From NCBI GenBank assembly GCA_003214315.1, contig QCLU01000001.1, forward strand, positions 62,001 through 126,000: a stretch of 64,000 bases of DNA, given 5' to 3'. A program made the position numbers and the translations under genes. Origin of the DNA: Prochlorococcus sp. AG-418-D13. GTDB lineage: Bacteria; Cyanobacteriota; Cyanobacteriia; PCC-6307; Cyanobiaceae. Below are positions 59,426 to 64,000 of this stretch, in pieces (position 1 is the first letter of the stretch; the number at the start of each line of letters is the position of its first letter). The notes below the pieces were generated by a model that saw only the letters and a list, made by a program, of their open reading frames with translations, was not told where the DNA came from and ran no database searches.

Positions 59426-60270
59426 CAAATATTACAACATGGATAGATGAATATCATAAAGGCTCAAGATTCGGCCTAAATGGAAAAATTTTAATTAAAA
59501 AAACCTCAAAATTTCAAGAAATTATTGTTATTGAAAATGAATATTATGGTAAAGCTTTAATGTTAGATGGTTGCTGGATGACATCATTAAAAGACGAGAA
59601 ATATTATCATGAGTGTCTTGTGCATCCTGCATTAAGTAGCATTGACGAAAAATCTAATGTACTAATTATTGGCGGTGGTGACGGTGGAACTGTAAGAGAA
59701 TGCGTTAAATATTCTCAAATATCAAAAATTGATCTAGTAGAAATTGATGAGGAGGTAATCAAAATATCTAAAAAATATTTAAATGAAATTGGAGGCGAAG
59801 CATGGAATGACAAAAGATTAAAAATACATGTTGATGATGGTGTTAAATGGGTAAAAAAAACAAGAGATAATTTTTACGACGTTATATTTATAGATAGTTC
59901 AGATCCCTCAGAATTTTCAAGTTTATTATTTTCAGATTCTTTTTATAAAGAATGTAAAAGAATACTTACACCAAGTGGGATATTAGCAACACAAAGCGAA
60001 TCTCATGAATCCTTCAAAAATATTCACATAAATATTTTGAAAACCCTAAAAAAAATATTTAAAGTTTCTGAAACTATGTATTCCTTTGTGCCTATATATC
60101 CAAGCGGGATTTGGAGTTGGACATTTGCTTCTTCAGAAAATCTAAATTTATCAAAGCAAAATTATGATGAAGTCCTAAAAATAGAAAAAGGATGTGAAAT
60201 TTGGAATTTAAATTTTCAAAATGCAGCATTCAAAATGATGCCAAATAAAATTGTAAAAGAACTAGATTAA
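59422..60270 (+). CDS. speE: Spermidine synthase
   Basis: Transfers an aminopropyl group from decarboxylated AdoMet to putrescine. The 282-residue protein has WIDEYHKGSRFGLNGKILI, YYGKALMLDGCWMTS, YHECLVHPAL, the nucleotide motif LIIGGGDGGTVRE, DLVEIDEEVI and the catalytic DVIFIDSSDPSEF. The ATG overlaps the mazG stop, and speB follows 4 bases later; the two polyamine genes are thus consecutive steps (agmatine to putrescine to spermidine). Confidence 0.96.
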   Translation: MTNITTWIDEYHKGSRFGLNGKILIKKTSKFQEIIVIENEYYGKALMLDGCWMTSLKDEKYYHECLVHPALSSIDEKSNVLIIGGGDGGTVRECVKYSQISKIDLVEIDEEVIKISKKYLNEIGGEAWNDKRLKIHVDDGVKWVKKTRDNFYDVIFIDSSDPSEFSSLLFSDSFYKECKRILTPSGILATQSESHESFKNIHINILKTLKKIFKVSETMYSFVPIYPSGIWSWTFASSENLNLSKQNYDEVLKIEKGCEIWNLNFQNAAFKMMPNKIVKELD

Positions 60271-60274
60271 TAAG

Positions 60275-61156
60275 ATGACAAAAAATTTATTTGATAACGA
60301 AAATGCAATTTATATGGGATCAAAAAGAAGTCCTGAGAATTGCTCAATTGGTATATTTGGAGTTAATTATGACGGGACATGTTCGTTTAAACCAGGAGCA
60401 AGATTTGGTCCAGAAGCAATAAGACAAATCAGTTCTTGTTTAGAAACATATTGTCCAAAAATAAAAAAAGACTTAGAGGATATTATGTATGTTGATTTTG
60501 GATCAATACTAATTGATAAAAATGACTCAAAGTCCGTTATTGAATCGGTTAAATCAGCAACAAATTATTTAATTAGTAAACGCCTTAGTCCTATTATGCT
60601 TGGAGGCGAACACTCTATTACAAGAGGAGCTATTGAAGCATTAGTAAAAAAATATCCAGATTTGATATTGGTTCAACTTGATGCTCATGCAGATTTAAGA
60701 GAATCATATATAGGGAATGAACATAGTCATGCTTGTACTATGAAAAGATGCTTAGAAGTGCTACCTGAAAAAAAAATTTTTCAAGTAGGAATTAGAAGTG
60801 GGACTAAAGAAGAATTTGAAATTATGCATAACAACAACCAATTAGTTAACTTTTGTCCAGGCGGAAATGCACATGAGTTAAAACAAGCTCTTCTACCGTA
60901 CGCTAACTCTCCAATCTATTTAACAATAGATTTAGATTGGTTTGATCCCAGTTTACTAGCAGGGACGGGCACTCCAGAACCGGGAGGATTTTTTTGGAAT
61001 GATTTTGAAGAAATACTGAAAACTTTAAAAGACCTTAGAATAGTAGCTTCAGATATTGTGGAATTATCTCCAGAAATTGATAAAAGCGGAGTAAGTAGCA
61101 TAGTTGCAGCCAAAGTACTTAGAAGCTTAATTTTGTCATTAGAAAATATGCAATAA
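60275..61156 (+). CDS. speB: Ureohydrolase, probable agmatinase
   Basis: Binuclear manganese ureohydrolase of 293 residues. Metal ligands are visible: His113 (GGEHS), Asp136, His138 and Asp140 (DAHAD), and Asp219 and Asp221 (TIDLDWFDP). The GTGTPEPGG loop follows. Agmatinase is likely because speE is 4 bases upstream and the product putrescine feeds it. Caution: some cyanobacterial proteins of this family, once called agmatinase, hydrolyse guanidine, so activity should not be assumed from family alone. Confidence 0.9.
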   Translation: MTKNLFDNENAIYMGSKRSPENCSIGIFGVNYDGTCSFKPGARFGPEAIRQISSCLETYCPKIKKDLEDIMYVDFGSILIDKNDSKSVIESVKSATNYLISKRLSPIMLGGEHSITRGAIEALVKKYPDLILVQLDAHADLRESYIGNEHSHACTMKRCLEVLPEKKIFQVGIRSGTKEEFEIMHNNNQLVNFCPGGNAHELKQALLPYANSPIYLTIDLDWFDPSLLAGTGTPEPGGFFWNDFEEILKTLKDLRIVASDIVELSPEIDKSGVSSIVAAKVLRSLILSLENMQ

Positions 61157-61206
61157 AAAATTTCTAAACTACAGTGTAAAAATACTAAATACAAACTAAA
61201 TATTTC

Positions 61207-62319
61207 ATGGATTTGCTAAAAAGTCCTCTTTATTCAAAATATGTTGAATCGAATGCAAAATTAGTGGATTTTGCAGGTTGGGAAATGCCCATATCATTTT
61301 CAGGATTAATTAAAGAGCATGAATCAGTTAGATCTTCAGCAGGATTATTTGATATTTCTCACATGGGTGTGATTTCTATCAAGGGAATCAATCCAAAGGA
61401 TTATATTCAAAAACTTTTTCCTACTAATATATACTCCTTTTCTGAAGGTCAGGGACTTTATACAGTAATGCTCAATGATAAAGGAGGAATAATAGATGAC
61501 TTAATAATTTATGACCTTGGTATACAAGAAAATGACATATTAGAATTATTGTTAATAGTTAATGCAAGTAGATATGAAGATGATTTTCAGTGGATAAAAA
61601 ATAATTTAAATATGTCTGAAATTTCGATAACAAACTTTAAAAAAGACAAAGTACTTTTAGCACTACAGGGAAAAAACTCATTCGATTTATTTGAAGAATG
61701 GATTGAATCTTCGATCTCACATATCCCTAACTTTGGATGCGAATATAAAATTTTTGAACATATTTCGCCTAAAGAAAAAATTTTCTTTTCAAAGACAGGC
61801 TATACGGGGGAAAATGGTCTAGAAATACTTTTATCTAAAAAAGCAGCAATTAATTTATGGGATTTCTCAATTTCCAAAAATATTGCACCTTGTGGTTTAG
61901 GAGCTAGAGATACCCTTAGACTTGAAGCAGGCATGCATCTTTATGGTCAAGACATAAATGAAGAAACTTCTCCTTATGAAGCAGGGTTAGGCTGGCTAGT
62001 ACATCTAGAAAATAATCACGAATTCTTTGGAAGAAGTTTTCTTGAAGAGCAGTCAAGATTAGGTATTCAAAAAAAGTTAGTTGGTCTTTCTATAGAAGGT
62101 AAAGCAATAGGAAGAAAAGGTTGCGCAGTTCTTAAAGGTAAAGAAAATATTGGGACTATCACAAGCGGCAGTTGGTCTCCAACTAAACAACAAGCTATAG
62201 CTTTTGCATACATCAATACTTCGCATGCCTTAATAAATAATGAAGTTCAAATATTAATAAGAGGCAAAAAATTCAAAGGGGTAATAACAAAGAGAGCGTT
62301 TTATAAAAAAAATTATTAA
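61207..62319 (+). CDS. gcvT: Glycine cleavage system T protein (aminomethyltransferase)
   Basis: Moves the methylene group from aminomethyl-lipoyl GcvH to tetrahydrofolate, releasing ammonia. The 370-residue protein has [37 protein letters not shown], the conserved DDLIIYDLG strand, [15 protein letters not shown], and [19 protein letters not shown]. The end [21 protein letters not shown] is diagnostic. It is 50 bases downstream of speB and 18 kb from gcvP/gcvH, so the complex is encoded at two loci in this window. Confidence 0.97.
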   Translation: MDLLKSPLYSKYVESNAKLVDFAGWEMPISFSGLIKEHESVRSSAGLFDISHMGVISIKGINPKDYIQKLFPTNIYSFSEGQGLYTVMLNDKGGIIDDLIIYDLGIQENDILELLLIVNASRYEDDFQWIKNNLNMSEISITNFKKDKVLLALQGKNSFDLFEEWIESSISHIPNFGCEYKIFEHISPKEKIFFSKTGYTGENGLEILLSKKAAINLWDFSISKNIAPCGLGARDTLRLEAGMHLYGQDINEETSPYEAGLGWLVHLENNHEFFGRSFLEEQSRLGIQKKLVGLSIEGKAIGRKGCAVLKGKENIGTITSGSWSPTKQQAIAFAYINTSHALINNEVQILIRGKKFKGVITKRAFYKKNY

Positions 62320-62374
62320 CTAAATTTACCCTTAAAGAATTATTATAAGTTATTGATAAATAAATCATACTTAG

Positions 62375-64000
62375 ATGAGAAACAAAATTTGCAAAGAACT
62401 CAATAATACAGATATTGGTAAATTAGTTAATTTATGCGGATGGGTAGATAGAAGAAGAGATCATGGTGGTGTAATTTTTATTGATTTAAGAGACCATAGT
62501 GGATTTCTACAAATAACAATTAACCCCGATGATGGTGCAGCTCTATTTAAACAGGCAGAAACTCTAAGAAATGAAACAGTAATAATGGTTCGCGGAATTA
62601 TTAATGAAAGGCCCAAAGATTCCATAAATACAAATTTAAGTACTGGAGAGTTAGAGCTTAAGGTTAAAGATTTGCAAGTTCTCAACCAAATTAAAAACAA
62701 CTTACCTTTTCCAGTGTCTATACATGATTATGAAAATACAAAAGAGGAACTCAGATTAAAATATAGATACCTTGATTTAAGAAGGGGAAAATTACTAGAA
62801 AATTTAAAAACAAGACATAAGATTATTAAAGTTGCTAGAGAATTTCTTGATAATTTTGGATTTACAGAAGTAGAGACCCCATTACTTACGAAGTCAACTC
62901 CTGAAGGTGCTCGCGATTTTCTTGTTCCTGCACGTCTTTCAAATGGAGAATTTTTTGCTTTACCTCAATCTCCACAACTATTTAAACAACTTTTAATGGT
63001 TGGGGGCTTAGATAAGTATTATCAAATCGCAAAATGTTTCCGTGATGAAGACTTAAGGGCAGATAGACAGCCAGAGTTTACTCAATTAGATATTGAGATG
63101 AGCTTTATTAGTGAAGAAGAAATAATTTCTTTTAATGAAAGTCTCATAAAAAAAATATGGAAAGAAGTATTAAATATTAATTTTAATAATGCTTTTCCAA
63201 GAATGTCATGGCAGGCAGCAATGGATAATTACGGCACTGATAGACCAGATACTAGATATCAAATGTTATTAAAAGATTTAGGAGGAGTATTAGGTGATAT
63301 TGGATTTAATATTTTCACCAAGGCAATTAAGTCTGGAGGTTATATAAAATCCATAACAGTCAAAGGAGGTAATTCAAGTATTAGCAACGTAAGAATTAAA
63401 CCAGGAGGTGACATCTTCCAAGTAGCTCAAGATGCAGGAGCTGGTGGTTTGGCCTTTATAAGGGTCAAAGGAGATGAGCTTGAGACTATTGGGGCAATTA
63501 AAAATAATTTAAGTGAAGAGCATATAGCTGATATTTTAAAAATCACAGAAGCAAAAGATGGAGACTTAATCCTCTTAGGAGCTGGAGATAAACAAATTGT
63601 CAATCAGTCATTAGATAGGGTTAGACAATATATCGCAAAAGACTTAAATCTTATTGATAAAAGTAAATGGAATTTCTTATGGGTAACTGACTTCCCAATG
63701 TTTGAGAGAAATGAAGATGAAAATAGATATGAAGCTTTACATCATCCTTTTTGTTCTCCAAAAAATATAAAATCTAAAGATTCTGAAAACTTGAAAAAAG
63801 AAATTGAGAGCTCTACAGCAAATGCTTATGACTTAGTTCTCAATGGATTGGAGTTAGGAGGTGGCTCTTTACGTATTCATGAAGCGAACTTACAAAGAGA
63901 GGTTCTGAAAACGGTAGGACTTACTGATAAAGAGATTGATGAAAAATTTGGATTTTTAATAGAAGCCTTAGAAATGGGTGCTCCTCCTCATGGTGGAATA
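62375..64000 (+). CDS. aspS: Aspartyl-tRNA synthetase (C-terminus cut by window edge)
   Basis: Class II synthetase charging tRNA-Asp (and perhaps tRNA-Asn for the amidotransferase route). From ATG 62375 the N-terminal OB anticodon domain ([20 protein letters not shown]) is followed by class II motif 1 ([11 protein letters not shown]), the flipping loop [14 protein letters not shown], motif 2 ([23 protein letters not shown]), the bacterial GAD insertion and, at the very edge, [15 protein letters not shown]. There are 542 codons visible; the usual bacterial length is about 590-600, so only the end (including motif 3) is missing. Confidence 0.97.
   Translation, partial: MRNKICKELNNTDIGKLVNLCGWVDRRRDHGGVIFIDLRDHSGFLQITINPDDGAALFKQAETLRNETVIMVRGIINERPKDSINTNLSTGELELKVKDLQVLNQIKNNLPFPVSIHDYENTKEELRLKYRYLDLRRGKLLENLKTRHKIIKVAREFLDNFGFTEVETPLLTKSTPEGARDFLVPARLSNGEFFALPQSPQLFKQLLMVGGLDKYYQIAKCFRDEDLRADRQPEFTQLDIEMSFISEEEIISFNESLIKKIWKEVLNINFNNAFPRMSWQAAMDNYGTDRPDTRYQMLLKDLGGVLGDIGFNIFTKAIKSGGYIKSITVKGGNSSISNVRIKPGGDIFQVAQDAGAGGLAFIRVKGDELETIGAIKNNLSEEHIADILKITEAKDGDLILLGAGDKQIVNQSLDRVRQYIAKDLNLIDKSKWNFLWVTDFPMFERNEDENRYEALHHPFCSPKNIKSKDSENLKKEIESSTANAYDLVLNGLELGGGSLRIHEANLQREVLKTVGLTDKEIDEKFGFLIEALEMGAPPHGGI

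Noticed and set aside
61157-61206. A glycine riboswitch upstream of gcvT
   Set aside because: Only 50 bases separate speB and gcvT and they lack the paired glycine aptamer motifs. The same holds for the 45-base gap before gcvP.

Overview
This window looks like the core chromosome of a high-light Prochlorococcus or a very close streamlined marine picocyanobacterium. The DNA is strongly AT-rich (about 30% GC by eye). It carries the photosystem II gene psbZ, the sulfolipid pair sqdB/sqdX, plastid-type genes (ycf23/DUF561, a ycf37-like TPR gene), a PlmA-type regulator, a cobalamin gene (cobH) and a four-ACT aspartate kinase. Packing is extreme: I see 61 protein genes and 2 tRNA genes, and no gene-free stretch is longer than about 175 bases. 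I see no insertion sequence, prophage, CRISPR array, rRNA, plasmid gene or integration scar.

Layout. 1-4.4 kb (minus): gyrB, an SH3-like secreted protein, two overlapping crcB fluoride-channel genes, and mgtE (cut by the left edge). 4.5-7.9 kb (plus): miaA, infC, a GntR/PlmA regulator with cysE 3 bases behind it. 7.9-12.7 kb: secA (-), a GNAT acetyltransferase (+), then an NTF2-like protein, tRNA-Gly(GCC), ribH and psbZ (all -). 12.8-19.1 kb: mutS, holA and lysC (+) with cobH (-) between mutS and holA. 19.1-27.0 kb: uvrB and DUF561 (-), tilS (+), then asd-dapA-rnj (-). 27.1-32.6 kb (plus): tig-clpP-clpX-dnaX. 32.6-35.5 kb (minus): a membrane GT2 glycosyltransferase and a SpoIID-like protein. 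35.5-40.1 kb (plus): rpmI-rplT-ycf37-like-thiG and sqdB-sqdX. 40.1-45.8 kb (minus): a small hypothetical, gcvP, gcvH, a PLP enzyme and an XRE-like protein. 45.9-51.3 kb (plus): a fatty acid desaturase, rplI, dnaB, mnmG and a chorismate-lyase-like gene. 51.3-54.6 kb: an acidic/basic hypothetical and a SprT protease (-), then an NTF2-like membrane protein, an ATP-dependent DNA ligase and a 49-residue ORF (+). 54.6-58.5 kb (minus): a TVP38/DedA-like protein, valS, an IscA-like protein and tRNA-Val(UAC). 58.6-64 kb (plus): mazG-speE-speB-gcvT-aspS (cut by the right edge).

How the genes fit together. Most are housekeeping: replication and repair (gyrB, holA, dnaX, dnaB, mutS, uvrB, ligase, SprT), translation (infC, rpmI, rplT, rplI, valS, aspS, tRNAs, miaA, tilS, mnmG), proteostasis (tig, clpP, clpX, secA) and amino acid metabolism (lysC-asd-dapA, cysE, the gcv genes, speE/speB). 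Membrane lipid supply is represented by the desaturase, sqdB/sqdX and a candidate glucolipid synthase.

I found no convincing undescribed multi-gene system. The points most worth a second look are: a pair of crcB paralogs in which only one keeps the expected pore asparagine, in line with mgtE; a chorismate-lyase gene whose homology runs upstream of any ATG/GTG; an A8 run in dnaX placed to give a gamma-sized product; a phage-type ligase facing a SprT protease; a U-U mismatch in the tRNA-Val T stem; and nine convergent gene pairs with essentially no space between them.
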